Source of the DNA: Limnanthes douglasii subsp. nivea
Taxonomy: Eukaryota; Streptophyta; Magnoliopsida; Brassicales; Limnanthaceae
Direction of reading: 5' to 3'
Length of the DNA: 64,000 bases
NCBI GenBank assembly: GCA_036936605.1
Contig: JAUPFV010000003.1
Coordinates: 143,748,997-143,812,996, forward strand
Part shown: positions 32,483 to 44,805 of the stretch, piece by piece
Layout of the letters: each line of letters opens with the position of its first letter
Numbering within the stretch: position 1 is the first letter of the stretch
Made by a program: the position numbers and the translations under genes
Notes under the pieces: generated by a model
Told to the model about the DNA's origin: nothing
Database searches by the model: none
Seen by the model: the letters and a program-made list of their open reading frames with translations, nothing else

Positions 32483-34803
32483 GTGTTTCCGCATCCGTTA
32501 GCATTTTGCTCGTATAATATATCGGGCGTTGCACCCCGTTCTGGTCGCAAAGCAATACCGAACTGACGGAAAATGGTGATACTGAAAGATAGAGAAACAG
32601 TGGTTCTTTAGCCATGGGTGCAGATAAAATCTCTGGAGAGGTGAGGTATTGTTTGAGCTCGGTGAAAGCCTTGCTGCACTCCTCTGTCCAAACAAACTTC
32701 TTAGTGCCTCGTACGACCTCAAAAAAGTGATGAATCTTTTCCGATGCTCGGGAAATGAACCTAAATAACGTTGTCAGCCTTCCCGTGAGACATTGTACTT
32801 ATTTGATATTCTTTGGAGAGTCCATTTGCAGAATTGCATTTAGTTAGACAAGATCAGCTTCAATACCTCGTTGACTCACCATGTAACCCAAGAACTTTCC
32901 CTTGGCTACCGTAAAAGAACACTTATCCGGGTTGAGCTTGAGGTTAAATTATCGTAGCAAATCAAAAACTGTCTGCAATGTCTCTAAGTGTTGTGTTTCC
33001 TCATGAGTTTTAACAATCATGTTGTCAATGTAGGATTCTATATGGTGTCCCAGATGATCTTGGAAAATATGTCTTATCATTCGTTGGTATGTCGTTCCAG
33101 TATTCGTTAAACCAAAATGCATGACCGTGTAGCAATATAAACCTCTCTCAGTCTGGAAGGTGGTGTGCTCCTGATCGGATGGGTGGAGGCGAATATGATT
33201 GTATCTGGAGTATGCATCAATAAATGACAAGTATTCATAACCTGAGGCTGAATCGACTAACTGATCGATGTGCGGTAGTGGGAAGGCATCTTTAGGGAAT
33301 TCCTGATTCAGGTCGGTGAAGTCCACGCACATTCGCCACTAGCCGATCTTCTTTTTGACAAAAATAGGGTCAGCTATTTAAACTGGATATCGCGCTTTCC
33401 GGATGCGTCCTAGACGAGTTAACTTAGCCACCTCTGCTAAGATGGCTGCTTGTTTTTCTATTGAGAAATATTTACATTTTTTACGTATTGGCTTGGCGCA
33501 AGGGTTGATAGCCAACTCATGACATATAATGGATGGGCTTACCCCCGAGACATCAGTTTCCCCCCAGGAGAAAACAGCTAAATTTTTTGCCAATAAAGAA
33601 ATTAAACGTACCTTAAAGTCTTGAGATAAATCCCCTCCAAGTCGAAGCATGCGACCGTCGGCTATAGGTGTGTCCACTACTATAGTAATCATATATGTAG
33701 AGTTGTCGATCTTGCGCGGGTAGTCAACTAGGTTCGACGAGTTAGGATCCAATGCCTCTAGTTCAGGGACCCCATCGTCGTTTAATTGCTATTTGAGCAG
33801 TTTGGATGGATCTCACGCGACCACGTAGCAGGTTCGCGCGGTCCTTTAGCTGCCTCGTATCGTTCCCACCAAGTCGTCCCCTTCATATTTTATACATTTC
33901 TGGAATGTGCACGATATTGCTTCCATCCTATGCAGCCATGGTCTCCCAATAATGTCATGGTAAGGGCTTGGTGCATCAGAGATTATAAACAATGTTTTTA
34001 ACTCGTATTTGGTGGCTCTGTGGCCGAATTTTACCAGCAACTCTACTTCCTCAACGCATTGTGAAGTTCTACCTCCGTAGCCCAACAAAGTGCGTTGTGT
34101 TAGCCGATATGGAGGTACATTTTGCATGAGATCAAAACTGCTTTTGAATATGATGTTTGTAGAGCTACCGCCGTCCACCAGAACTCGAGTTACCATAACA
34201 TCTCTGATTTCTATATGGATAGTTAATGCGTCCTCATGGGGCAGACTAACACCTCTGAGATCGTCGTTTTTGAACATGAGATCGAACACTGGATCCATGT
34301 AATTGTGATAAGAATTGGCATCTATTTCATACACGTCAAGCTCGTTTTTAGCCCGTTTGTTTGAGGTGGTCCCCTGGATTGGTGCTGAATTATCCGCCGA
34401 TATCGTGAGAAGCCACTGCTGCTTATTAGCTTCTCATTCTTCTCTATTTCCAGGTTTCTCATTGACTGGAGAACGGAATTCCTCACGACGATCTGGATGT
34501 GACTGTTGAATATATTATATCAACTCTCTATTATCAATCAGTCGTTGGATCTCTTCTCTGAATTGCCAGCACTCTTTTGTTGAGTGCCCATGGTCATTAT
34601 GATACGCGTAGAAGTACCGATTAAATCGCTTAAATTTGGGGCACTCATCAGGTGTGGTACCTGGTACTTTGTTCGTCCTTGTGTTCGATTATAAATCACA
34701 GAGATGGCTTAATTCAATGGAGTGAATCATCTAGTTGGTTTCTCGAACTGCTAAGGTCGCCGACTATATTCCCTCTTGGGCTGCTCTTCGACCCTTTTTC
34801 TTT

Positions 34804-36049
34804 CTAACCCGTCGTCCTTGGACTCTGATCTGCATCGCTCGGGCGAACTATATTTTCTGGCGTCATCAACTTGGATAAAAGTGTCAGTTTTGGCGAGTAA
34901 ATCCCCCATATTCTCTGTTGGGAACTTGTGAGGTCGACATAAAAGTCTCCCTTTTGGTCGAGCCCTCGTTTCAAGGAGGTCACCGCCATGTTCTCCACTA
35001 AATCTGGTAAAACATTCATGGCATGAACAAATCTCCTAACATAACTTTTAAGGGACTCACCTCGTCGCTGGTAGAGGTCCATGATCGAGTCTCGTTCTCG
35101 CTTGAGCTCCCTGTTACCAACAAACCTTTCTCTTAATGATTTCCAAAATCCGGTAAAATTGTAGATAAACCCTTTTAGTAAGCTGCTAAACCAATCCATT
35201 GCATTACCCTTGAGGTTCATAGAAAGTGCTCAGCATAACATCGCGTCGTCAGGGTCGAACGCCATCATCATGTTTCGAAATTTCTCCAGATGTCTTTCTG
35301 GGTCTCCTTTTCCATCATAAGCTTCCACTTGAAAAGGGTCGAACTTCCTTGGGAGTTTAGCTTCGAGAATCTTCTCGGAGAACGGTGACTCTTTGAGTAT
35401 GTAAGCCGATAGTCTCAGGCAAACCTAGTTATAATGGAGATCTTTATTTTTTCGGGTTCGCTTGGTGGGTGTCTGCTTTGCCTCCTCTCTTGGACCTTTG
35501 CTCCGATTCTTGCATCTGATCTCACCTTCGCCCTCTTGTTTATCATCCCGCTTGGATGATCGCTTCGCTCTCTTAAATTTGCTAGCCATCGGGCCAGACT
35601 GCTGATTGACTCGGCTTGTACCCTTAAACTTGGCGTAAGGGCGTGAATGTCGTCATTCATTACGGCCATGGTGGCGTGCATGGCTTGTTCTCTCGTGGCT
35701 TGCTCAAATTCTACCTCTAACTGCTCTTCTTGGAGATGATGGATTCTTTGCTCCAATTGATGGACTATCAGATCAACAGCAGGGGTGGCTTCCACAGCTT
35801 CTCGGGCCACCGGGGTGTCCACCGGTTGACGGGGTTGCACTTCGGCCTGGGAAACAACTGTGGGCAGAGTCGGGATGTCCTACGAATTGACTGTCCCGAG
35901 GGGTGCCATGGGATTGCCCCCCTGGGATGCTACGGGAACTGGGTATAAGGTGCTTTTCCCGGGTGGGGGATTCGCTGCTCCTCTTCTGCTCATTGTCGCT
36001 TTACTTGTTTCCTGATGATCCCTCTCGACTCCTGACCTTGTGACTACCA
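34804..36049 (-). pseudogene. gag: Tat gag, with stops
   Basis: Likely start MVVTRSGVERDHQ (ATG at 36049 on minus), shortly downstream of a GCACCGTCTGTAGG sequence that follows the primer site in plant gypsy elements. A TAG near 35880 interrupts. The coiled-coil part continues to about 35415 (EQRIHHLQEEQLEVEFEQATREQ). The capsid-like helical part is NLKGNAMDWFSSLLKG...YQRRGESLKSYVRRF (about 35220-35030). Between 35415 and 35220 the frame is shifted. Confidence 0.7.
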
Positions 36050-36096
36050 TGGTTAATGATTTGCTGTGTTTCCTACAGACGGTGCTAAATTTTTTT

Positions 36097-36757
36097 ACGG
36101 GAATAACAAGTTGTGCCAAAGTAGAAATTCACGTTTTTAGTAAGAAAAGAGATAAGGCAAAAAAGATCATATCATTTATCAAAAGAGTCTCCCTATTTAT
36201 AGTTTTGTGAGTTAGTGGGCAGTTACATTTGTATTCAATTAAACTTAATACCCCACTAACAACCAAACATCATTTCTCCTATAATTTCGGGCAAACTGCC
36301 TAAACGGGTTGACTCGAAGTTTATAGCGCTTATTAAATGCTGAGTAATGAAACGCCTTATTCTTCAATTATTTGATTTGACTGGACACACATGCCAATCT
36401 GAGCTGGCTCGTCTCTTGAGCGCGATAGGATTTATACTCAGCTACGTTTACTTGACTTCTATTTATCCTTATTCGAGCTCGTTCTCCGCTTAGATTTGAA
36501 GTCGATCGGTTGTGTACGAGCTTACCCTTTGTTTGGTTATTACATCATTGGTCTGGTCGGTTAACTCATTGCTCAAATTATCTTCGATCTCGTTCTCTGT
36601 TTAGCTTCGAGGTCGATCGGTTGTACATGAGCTCGTCCTCTGTTTGCTTGTTTGAGTATTGTTTCTCTATTTTGTCTACTACTTTAGTTGGAGCTCTTCA
36701 TTTACCTTTCCTGCTCGTTCATATACTTACTCAGGGAATCCCCCCTTATCATCCACA
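36097..36757 (-). repeat. 5' LTR of the second Tat element, with U3 tandem repeats
   Basis: Element orientation is minus. A TATA box (TATAAATAGGGAGAC) reads on minus at about 36187-36201, leaving an R-U5 of about 70-100 bp before the leader. In U3, a segment with GAGCTCGTTCTC...GTCGATCGGTTGTA is repeated (about 36474-36515 and 36583-36630). The outer edge at 36757 (TGTGGATGATAAGG on minus) is a guess from TG; the partner LTR is missing. Confidence 0.55.
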
Positions 36758-37149
36758 CTATGAATAAAAGTATTTAAAATTATGGAGATGTAATTTGTAC
36801 AACAAATCATCTATGGTCATCTTACTTAGTTTTCATACCTTTTTTCATTGAGGAGTGTTAGTTCTTTTAGTAGGAAACTTAGCTACCGATAATGGGCTTG
36901 GTTTAGCTGTTGTGCTACCTATCGTACATGGCATACTATCATTCTCTATTTGCTCAACGACATGATCAAAACAATATTTTTCTCATTTAGTCAATTGATT
37001 CATGCCAATATTTTTTGTATCTCTAGTAGTAATAATTTCTTAAGGCTCTACCATGTGACTTCTTCCGGATTAAGGATTTCAATCACCCTATTTATAACAT
37101 GATCTGAATTTCTAGCTAATAATCGTGGATAAAACTATCTATTATTTCT
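36758..37149. other. AT-rich spacer, no gene seen
   Basis: No coding similarity or recognisable repeat on either strand. Confidence 0.4.
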
Positions 37150-38530
37150 ATAAAAGAATTGTTAAAGAATCTTGAGATGTAGTTTTATCTTGAAGAGCAA
37201 TGTTTATTGTTCTCCAAAATATATTTCATTTGATCTTTAGTATAAGCTTATGTTCTCTCTCCATCAAGGTTATTTCACATGTATAAGGAAATTTGTGTGT
37301 GAGTTAACAATACTACGAAATATTACAATATCGTTGCTTGTATGCCTACCCGTTGATAAATATCGAACATCATATCCAAGGCCGGAGTAAATAATCAACC
37401 TTTTAAATCTTCAAAACGTATATATTATATGTGTATGATTAATACTAAACTTACTTCTCTTGAATGATTTAAAAATCTTCAAATGTTAAAAATCAAGCAA
37501 TGTCTCAACTTTGACCTAAAACAATTTCCAGTCAACTCAAACTGATGTAACGCTTTAGGCTCGTGTGAGAACTCTTGGCTTTATAAAATACAAATGAAAT
37601 AATATGATTATATCATTTACTTTTTAAAAATGTAAGTTTGAAAACAAAAATCACTTACTCATTGGTTGTTGTGATGCCTAAATGTTGAATATCGTTGGTC
37701 AAGCAAGTAATAAATTATTTGTTAAATGATGTTACCTAAAACTTCATAACGTAATCTACAACCTCTGGAAAATAGGAGAATACTTCGTTCATTATAGTTA
37801 ATTTTATGTGAAACTCTTTGACAGTCTTTGATTCAACCACGAGGTTATAAAAATCTGTAAACTCGTCCGCATCTTCTATTTTAACCATCATTTTTGCAAT
37901 GATATTTTAGTATATGTGTCCTTTAAATAGCATGTGGACTGCATTGTAAAATATATCTTTAGTTATTCGCATTAATTCTAACTTTATATATGTCACAATA
38001 AATACTAAAAGATATATATAAATATTATCCAACTTCACCAAAAGTAGAACACTTGACGCTCATATATAGTTTGCTTGCTTTTGCAAACTCATGAAAATGA
38101 AGTAACACAAATTGTTAAATTGTTAAAGTTACACAACAATTTCAAAAAAATTCATTTTGTAAAACATCATCTTGTAAGTATTATCCATTAGAATTACTTG
38201 TGGGAATGTCTGCAACAACTTAAGACTTGTAGGATACGCAAAAAAAAATTCGTTGATCACTTATGTTCCCATAGTTATCTGATGTCATACAAATTAATTA
38301 TATTCCTTCAGTATTTATAACAAATAATTCATTTGGGTTTGACCAACTTTTTTAACAAAACAATATTTTTGTTGAATATTATAGGTGTTGCGCATGTTGG
38401 ATACATTCTCATAGTTATGGCTCTTCAAGTCCACATATATTTCCCTAACATGAGAACCAGTTAATGTTAACTTATAAATTAATTTCCTCTTCGTCCGGTT
38501 TGAGTCTTTTGACTTATGAATGACATTCAA
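37150..38530 (-). pseudogene. MULE transposase relic
   Basis: Minus strand: GSHVREIYVDLKSHNYENVSNMRNTYN (about 38370-38450, compare SRPREIYSGLKYRYPENISNM of the MULE at 47.6 kb). Then FFAYPTSLKLLQTFPQVILMDNTYKMMFYKMNFFEIV (about 38140-38240), which is the first catalytic block with its Asp. Then a helical part (DADEFTDFYNLVVESKTVKEF, about 37810-37880). Many stops; the second catalytic block is not recognisable. It is an older relative of the MULE elements at 45-52 kb. Confidence 0.6.
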
Positions 38531-38930
38531 TGTACGTGGTTATGTTTCCCGTCTATAACGGTCAATTATCAATAACTATTTACTTCATAAACCGTAAATA
38601 CTCTCAATTGAAATATAAATATTTGATCCTTATGAAATGGATAATTACAATGGTTCATGAGATCTTGAACACCATATGAAACAGTTTAGAAATATAGTGA
38701 TGGAGTTCATTCCATATTTAAAGGAAACGATTCAATATTTTCAAGGCCTTTGGAGTGCTTTTTTGAATCGATTTGTTTGTAACAAATAAAATAAGAACGA
38801 GAGCGACTATATTAAAAATATATATCAAACAAAGAGAAAAATGTTAAAAATATATATATAAATATTTTTTCACGAGATGAATGGTATATCGATGTTTAAA
38901 GAGGGTTTTGTTGTGGAGTCATTCCAAATA
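38531..38930. other. AT-rich spacer, no gene seen
   Basis: Nothing recognised between the MULE relic and the gypsy gag relic. Confidence 0.35.
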
Positions 38931-39392
38931 CGGTTGGATGTACATAAACCATTATCCGTGGACCTCGTCATGTTTGTTGTTAAAACTATGTAAGATATTT
39001 GGGCAAGGTCGGATCAATTTATCACAATCGAAGACTCTAATAAGGGAGCTTATTCTTGCAAGAAACCTCAAGTGTCGAAGGCGTCAATACCAGATCTGAT
39101 AAAAAATGACGAGGTTATGCCTAACGAGGTCACAAGGGCCTCATTAAGTTAATAAAGGGTCTCATATTATGATAACCCGACTCAGAGGTTTACACCTATG
39201 ACTAGGAATATTGCATTCATGTTTGATAAAACCAAAGGGAGAACAAATTATCAGCCTCCTCGTACCTTGTTAGCCCATGGTAACACAAAATCTCGTAGGT
39301 ATTTCTGTATATACCACAACGACCATAGTCATGGCACTATTGACTACTCAAAGTTGCAGGAAGATATTCAAAGGTTGTTAATTAACAATTAA
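38931..39392 (+). pseudogene. gag: Ty3/gypsy gag relic
   Basis: Plus strand 39198-39392 reads MTRNIAFMFDKTK...NYQPPRTLL then RRYFCIYHNDHSHGTIDYSKLQEDIQRLL. This is the end of a Tat/Athila-type gag, where YCxYHxDHGHxTEDC would be the zinc-knuckle-like motif; one Cys has become Tyr. Weaker similarity extends upstream to about 38931 with stops. No pol part follows. Confidence 0.5.
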
Positions 39393-39714
39393 GCTCCTTC
39401 ATGTTATGAAGCATAAGAATTGAGAGTGACATGAAAAGATTAATGATAAAGAAATACTAGACAAATTATTAGAAAACATGAGAGACGACATGTGAAAATA
39501 ATAGTGGTTTCAGACTATATTTGGTGAGGAAACGATGTCGTGGACAAACCCAGAATCCAGGAAAAATACAGGAAAGATTTAGACATTCACCTAGTGAACG
39601 AGTCATCATACCACCATTTACCCCTCATGAATACACTTTGATAAATAATTTTAATAACTTGGGTCATGATCAAGAAATATTTGGTAGATAACGGTAGATC
39701 GTCCAATCTTAGTT

Positions 39715-40690
39715 TCAAGACAAGTTACGAAGAAATAACCGGGGTACCCCTGTACAAATCAACCAACATGCAATTAGTCTGCGAAGTTGAACTTTTGGTA
39801 ACTGTTGGTTAGGGTAGTAGAAAGAAACTTGTAAGAACATGTTAACCCGGGATTTACCAACCCTGAAATCTTTCCTGAAATGACCAAGTTTTTCACACTT
39901 CCAACATGCCAACCCATGATTATTGTTGGAATAAGTGTTGAAATTTATTTTGTTTTATTTTCTTGTGTTTGCATTCTTAAAGAATCCATTATTTTCAAAC
40001 ATATTCATAGAAGAGCTTCCTACTTGGTTCTTATCTTTAGAATTATTGATTTCATCTTGAGCCCTTAAAAACTTTTCAATCTTAAAATGACTCTCAAGTT
40101 CAACAACATTCATCTATTCCTATTTATATTCTAAAGAGTTCTTAAAATCTTTCCATGGTGGTGGTAGTTAGCCTTAACACTAAACACTATAATGCATTCA
40201 TCCATTTTTATGTTATGTTTAACAAACTAATCCATAATTCTTAACAATTCATTGTATTATTCCATAAGCGGTCTAGAAACAACCATTTTATAATTGATAA
40301 AGTTACTAACGATAAACTTCTTACTAAAAGCATATTTGGCCATATACTTGAATTCAAGTGATTCTCATAGTTCTTTTGCAGACTCAACATTTTGGTATAC
40401 ATCAAATAAAGGATGAGACACACTATTTAATATGTGGTCACGACATATGTAATCAATGTTCTACCATTCGCAATGGCTCCTTATTTTCTATATTATTTTA
40501 TTCTCCATAATCTCATGCATACAAATGCTCAGAACGTACACAACTTTCAGGGTGGTCAACAGAAAATGTATTTTTTCTGCCAACTTCTGGAACCATAGCC
40601 TTCAAACTTGTCCAACTTAGCAAACTTACTTGTCATATCCTTGGCTCATTCTTCATTCGTCATTTCAATCTTCATGCACAAATTATTTCA
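39715..40690 (-). pseudogene. gag: Ty1/copia gag relic
   Basis: Minus strand from 40690: TSKFAKLDKFEGYGSRSWQKK, then CRDHILNSVSHPLFDVYQNVESAKEL and SKKFIVSNFINYKMVVSRPLMEQYNELLRI (about 40250-40440). These are diagnostic of the helical UBN2-type copia gag. A zinc knuckle CWKCEKLGHFRKDF (about 39870-39910) has Phe in place of the last Cys. Several stops. The rest of the element is gone. Confidence 0.65.
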
Positions 40691-41339
40691 ATATTTTGTT
40701 GTAAAACGTAATAGAGATACATGATAACTTTTAAAGCTTTGTATAAAACAATTCCCCATTGAGATTATTTTAGTGGTTCTCCAAGATCTCAATCAGACAA
40801 ATCAAAGTTTTTCTTTAAGTAAAAGAATGAAATTTTGTTGTATATCTTATTCTAAACAAAAAACAAATAGTATAACTCGACCGAAAAAAAAAACTCTTCA
40901 GATAGTTAAGACTGTCCATACAAACGGATAAGATTTTGTATTTGAAAATAAACGGCTAAGTCTAGAAATTCAAATTTCAAATGAATTTCCATAATAATCA
41001 TATCAACAAAGGTCGTCATTCCTTGGACTCCACAATGGGTTGTGGTCTTTGGAGCCAACAAAGGTTTACCACCTTGAGAGGCGGTTGCCTTTTGACTCAG
41101 CTAATCATAATATCATTTAAGCTAAAATATGATGAATATATCGGTCGTCAACTAGCCAATCCAACTATACTAAGATATATAACAACTAGTCAATCCAATT
41201 ATACTAAGATATCTAACAAGGATAGAGGGAAATCTCAATCCAATTATACTAAGATATCTAACAAGGATAGAGAGGTATCTCATTTTCTAAAGGGTCATAC
41301 TTGAAATATAACACATTTTTATAGATCTTACGTCGTTGG
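40691..41339. repeat. Spacer with a short tandem repeat
   Basis: CCAATTATACTAAGATATCT-type units occur three times in 41159-41280 at spacings of about 34 and 46 bp. The remainder is AT-rich with no gene seen. Confidence 0.5.
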
Positions 41340-41399
41340 ATTCTACACCCATTTGATATATCTCTCACCTGATTTTGGACAAATTTTCCCCTCCCAGAA

Positions 41400-41420
41400 A
41401 ACCTAGGTATAAAAGCATTT
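41400..41420 (+). promoter_or_regulatory. TATA box of the PMD gene, copy C
   Basis: GGTATAAAAGC at about 41407-41417, followed by a pyrimidine-rich leader (TTTTCTCTCTTTATCTC) and a splice donor AAGGTAAGT at about 41547. The acceptor (TTTCTTTTAG near 41992) lies just before the ATG at 42002, so the leader contains an intron of about 445 bp. Confidence 0.5.
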
Positions 41421-41774
41421 TATAAATCTCTGACCATTTTTTTCTTTTATTTTCTCTCTTTATCTCTAAAAACCTCTCAAACAGTAAGTTTTCATCGAAA
41501 ATTGAAGCTTGTTTTTTTAAGAATCCGAACTCATAACAACATTAAGGTAAGTCATACAAGCCTCCCACTATACTTTTTTTTAGTTTTCGTTGTGTATAAG
41601 TGGTATAAAATATGATATTTCGGTTTTGATTTTAAAAGTAGGATTTTTGTATGATTTTAGGCGTTATTTTGTTAGATTAGTGTTGTATTGTTGTTAGTCA
41701 TATTAGGAACTATGTTTTTTCTATGATTTTGTTAGAAATGGTTTTGTTTGGATAGATCTAAGATTTTAGATCTC

Positions 41775-41945
41775 GCAGGTGTTCGTCGCACGTTAGTGCT
41801 ACCAGACTGAGACTCGTTGCACGATCGTGCGACCAAGAAGGGCTCATGTCGCGTGTGACTGGTGCATATATCCGGTCACCTGCGACCGTACAACGCCTCT
41901 GGTCGCATGCAATTGGTTAAGTACTATATTCGCATGCGACGGAAA
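41775..41945. repeat. Palindromic GTCGCATGCGAC-type motif cluster in the PMD leader intron
   Basis: Several partial or complete palindromes: GCACGATCGTGCGACC (about 41816-41832), GGTCGCATGC (about 41909) and CGCATGCGACGG (about 41931), interspersed with GTCGC/GCGAC halves. The GC content is far above the AT-rich surroundings. The same motifs recur in inverted orientation at 48120-48295. Confidence 0.75.
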
Positions 41946-42001
41946 CATATTGTTTTACTTGTGTGTTTGCTAATATTTCTTAATTTCTTTTAGTTTACAA
42001 G

Positions 42002-43920
42002 ATGGGCCGTATCAAATTGACTGTGAAAAATCCGTTCAAAAAAAATAAAGCTCAGTCGCGCGAGGCGCGTGAAGCATAGGCATTGCGTGCTTCCACATAT
42101 TATGTGGAGGTTGCTCCCATTAAGGGACAATCTGCAGGTAGCGGACGAAACAACGCCGCTGTCGTCGTGCTCCAACTGACAATATCAGCCGCCATGAAGC
42201 TGGTTGGGGTTGTGCCGGCAATGGTGGTGCAAGTTTGTTTTCGCACGCATCTCACTTATCTTACGAACCGGAGGCACTTGAGGCACACTACAAAGATGAC
42301 GCACCCATCACACCTTACGCACCCGAGGCCGAGGATCCCGAGTTCTTGTCGGTGATGCCACACGTCCCGGCTCTCTATCCCAATTACGCCTTACACGAGA
42401 CATTTAATGTTTATCACACAGATGTAAGTTTTAATTCTCAACTTTATTGTACAATTGATTTTTTATTAGTCATTTACGTGTTTAGTACATATTTCAGGAT
42501 AGGGTTTCTTTGTGATGTTTTGCTATGTACGATAGTCTCTGCAAATGGGACTTTAAAAAGCAGAGCAGGGTACGGGCGAAGGTGATAGAGACTATCTTTG
42601 GCCCTCTTGTCGACGCAGTCTCCCGCTAACATATGAACCTACATTTGGTCGAGGCATTCCTCGAGCGATGACATGAGGAGACTTCTCCATTTCATTTCTC
42701 GTTCCGAGAAATGACTGTGACTTTAGATGACGTTCACGTCATCACTGGACTACCGGTCACAAGTATGCCTTTTGATGTTTTATCATTTGATGATGAGGTG
42801 GAGAGGAGCCAAACTTATTTTAGCATGTTGGGTGTACGGCCAAGTGAATTGAATAAGAATCTTAGGAATACTAGTAGTGTGAATCTTAGTTGGCTGCGTA
42901 ACACAGTCACGGGTGACAGATATAGTGATAGTAAGATCACAGACGAACGAGTAGATCATGCCACCTGTGTGTACATACTATTCCTGTTAGGTACCACCAT
43001 TTGCGCCAACAAAACCGGCAGTAGTATTCCCTTATATTACCTCCAGTTTGTGAACCAATACCAAGTTATGATTCGATACAACTGGGGTCAGTTGGTATTC
43101 GTGTAGCTGTATAACGCCCTTAGCCAGGGATCTTTGCATGGTACATAGGGTATTTGTGGGTTCATAGGACTCCATGAGGCGTGGATATTTGATCACTTTA
43201 TGCAGTTTAGAGCTCCACTGTTTAGCGATTACCAAAGATCGTTGCCCCACATATACCGACATGCACCACAGAAGATCGGTGGTTCACAGGATGTACGCAG
43301 GGATTTGAGGCATGCACTATCGACGTGCGCAGAGTTAGATGTAAGTAGTATTTTTAATTTTAAAGTTATGTTTGTTAACTAATATAATTGTCTAACTTAT
43401 TTATTTATAGGTCGTTTTCCTTCCCTATACGTATATACGGGACGAGCATTTGTTCCATAGTGTCAGTTGGGTTGAGCTGACGTTAAAGGCGTTTAACATC
43501 GTTGTTACGTACTACCCCGACTGTGTCACTCGTCAGATGCACCACGTACAGCTCATTCCGAAACAGATACGTCCTCCTGCGTCCAAAAAAGTAAGCAAGA
43601 AGACGGTTCAGAGGTACGTTTGGGATGGTCATCTTTACACCACTGTTAGAGCGTAATACCACGGTGGGAGAGAGAGCAGCGACGGGTTTGGGTGAAGAAG
43701 AACTTGTGGTATATAGTTCGTAGCACTGTTTCAGCTGGAGGACCTCAGGTGTAGCCTCAGGGTGGTGATGACTTCGCAGAATATGATCAGATCGCACAGT
43801 TTCTACCCTCCATACCCACGCTGTCGTACGATGATTTAGTACAGACCGTTCTTCAGATGGGTAGGATTGCTGATCGATATAGACATCGTTGATTTGTGTG
43901 GACTTTTGAGGTTTTATTAT
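42002..43920 (+). pseudogene. Plant mobile domain (PMD) gene, copy C
   Basis: The N-terminal exon (MGRIKLTVKNPFKKNK) is interrupted by a TAG near 42077 and a frameshift. An intron lies about 42424-42498. The PMD core follows: LVEAFLERxHEETSPFHFSFREMTVTLDDVHVITGLPV (about 42650-42770), LSWLRNTV, and SIPLYYLQF...YNWGQLVFV. A stop follows at 43104. Coding resumes to LSTCAELD and a conserved intron (43341-43410), then VVFLPYTYIRDEH and AFNIVVTYYPDCVTRQ. PMD proteins (MAIN/MAIL1 relatives) function in silencing and genome maintenance, and PMD copies are known in transposons. Homologue of 54690-56815. Confidence 0.75.
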
Positions 43921-44164
43921 TATGTTAATTTGGTTTTTAGACTTTGTTATTGATGTGTTTGATTTGTAAAACTTTTAATATCACTATGTTTTTAGATTCC
44001 CATCTTTATGTTTTTACATTCTTTTTGGACTTTTTATTCGAAAACAGTTTTCTGTATGTCGAAATCGTAGTTAAACGCAAAATCAACTACCACCGAAATT
44101 AATTTCTAAAATTTTCACCTCCCGGCAAAAACAACTATCGTCTAAGATGATACCCCACATTCAT

Positions 44165-44185
44165 TTCCCTATAAAAATAACCTAA
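44165..44185 (+). promoter_or_regulatory. TATA box of the small gene, copy C
   Basis: CCCTATAAAAATAACC at about 44168-44183, about 80 bp before the ATG at 44253, so the small gene has its own promoter and is not a downstream exon of PMD. Confidence 0.5.
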
Positions 44186-44252
44186 TAAGAAGTCTAACAA
44201 GATCTACAACCAAACATTCACAAACCATAAAAAAACACAAATACATTTACCT

Positions 44253-44610
44253 ATGGAGTTCAACGTCGATGAAGACTGCCAGTTGCTTCAGGAAGTGAAG
44301 GTTTCCCGCCGAGAGATGGGGGAAGATACCAGCGATGCATTTTTTGAGCGGGTCCTATGCATGATGTACTTCAGTTATGGTCGCGCAGGAACAATAGGTC
44401 TTGTTGTGCGCAGTCATGACCAAATCAAAAGCAAGTACATTTTTGCCCAACCGCTACAACATTTACTGTTATTGCCATTTAAGATTAAGCAAGAAGCGGC
44501 TTGGTAGACTACATCATTAGGGATATAGTGGCTTATCTGGAGGATATGATTGCAGAAAGGGAGAAAGGGGATGATTCTGAAGACGACATGGGATACGACT
44601 TTGACGGCTG
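44253..44610 (+). pseudogene. Small acidic MULE-accessory protein, copy C
   Basis: MEFNVDEDCQLLQEVK start; the core SRREMGEDTSDAFFERVLC and MYFSYGRAG agrees with copy A at 52739-53116 at most positions (REMGENTSDAFFELVLC, MYYNYGR). LLLPFKIKQEA follows. A frameshift after KQEA (near 44502) brings an early stop. In the shifted frame the acidic C-terminus (LEDMIAEREKGDDSEDDMGYDFDG) continues to 44610, as in copy A (LEDRIAERED...LGYDFDD). I know no family with this sequence. It is convergent with the transposase, the position that mudrB has relative to mudrA in MuDR; this is an analogy of place only. Confidence 0.6.
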
Positions 44611-44805
44611 AACATTCATGTTTTTTCAGTTGCATTTTTATTTTTATGTTTTGATTAGTTTTTATGTTTCGATAAGTTGTTGTTTGATTATGAGTCCTAT
44701 GTTGTTTACATTCAGTTGTCTTGCTTTGTGCGCACCTATTTGTAGTCAAAATTTAATTTTCATCCTTATGTCTAAAAATATGGGGCAAATTGTAATGACC
44801 AAGGT

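Larger units (their letters stand above)
28295..34334 (-). pseudogene. pol: Ty3/gypsy pol of the second Tat element, interrupted
   Basis: Protease VLVDGGSS at about 34180. The PR-RT linker is 33752-33378. RT 33332-32949 begins CVDFTDLNQEFPKD, with MHFGLTNTGTTYQRM and the catalytic motif as YIDN. RNase H is split by the insertion: it ends SKMLTDAET at about 32490 and resumes RYLNLENLALSLVIAAR at about 30255. The second RNase H is 30062-29439, with EVGG in place of TDGG, so the first catalytic Asp is lost. Integrase finger 29300-29180, core with INLVGP and MTDNGPQF (about 28890), C-terminus to 28295. Several stops, especially 28660-28980. About the normal length once the insertion is removed. 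Confidence 0.82.
25936..36757 (-). mobile_element. Tat-lineage Ty3/gypsy retrotransposon with nested Pack-MULE
   Basis: Minus-strand order: LTR (about 36097-36757), gag, protease, RT, RNase H, second RNase H, integrase, then an extra gene on the opposite strand (25936-27987). This mirrors the element at 0.4-7.4 kb and defines a Tat element. A 2.2-kb Pack-MULE is inserted at 30269-32482 inside RNase H codons. The 3' LTR was not recognised to the left of 25936, so that end is probably deleted. Frames contain stops, and the RT motif is YIDN where YIDD is expected. Confidence 0.82.

Noticed and set aside
36510..36767. 85-codon plus-strand frame
   Set aside because: Lies in the LTR of the second Tat element and covers its U3 tandem repeats; no protein similarity.
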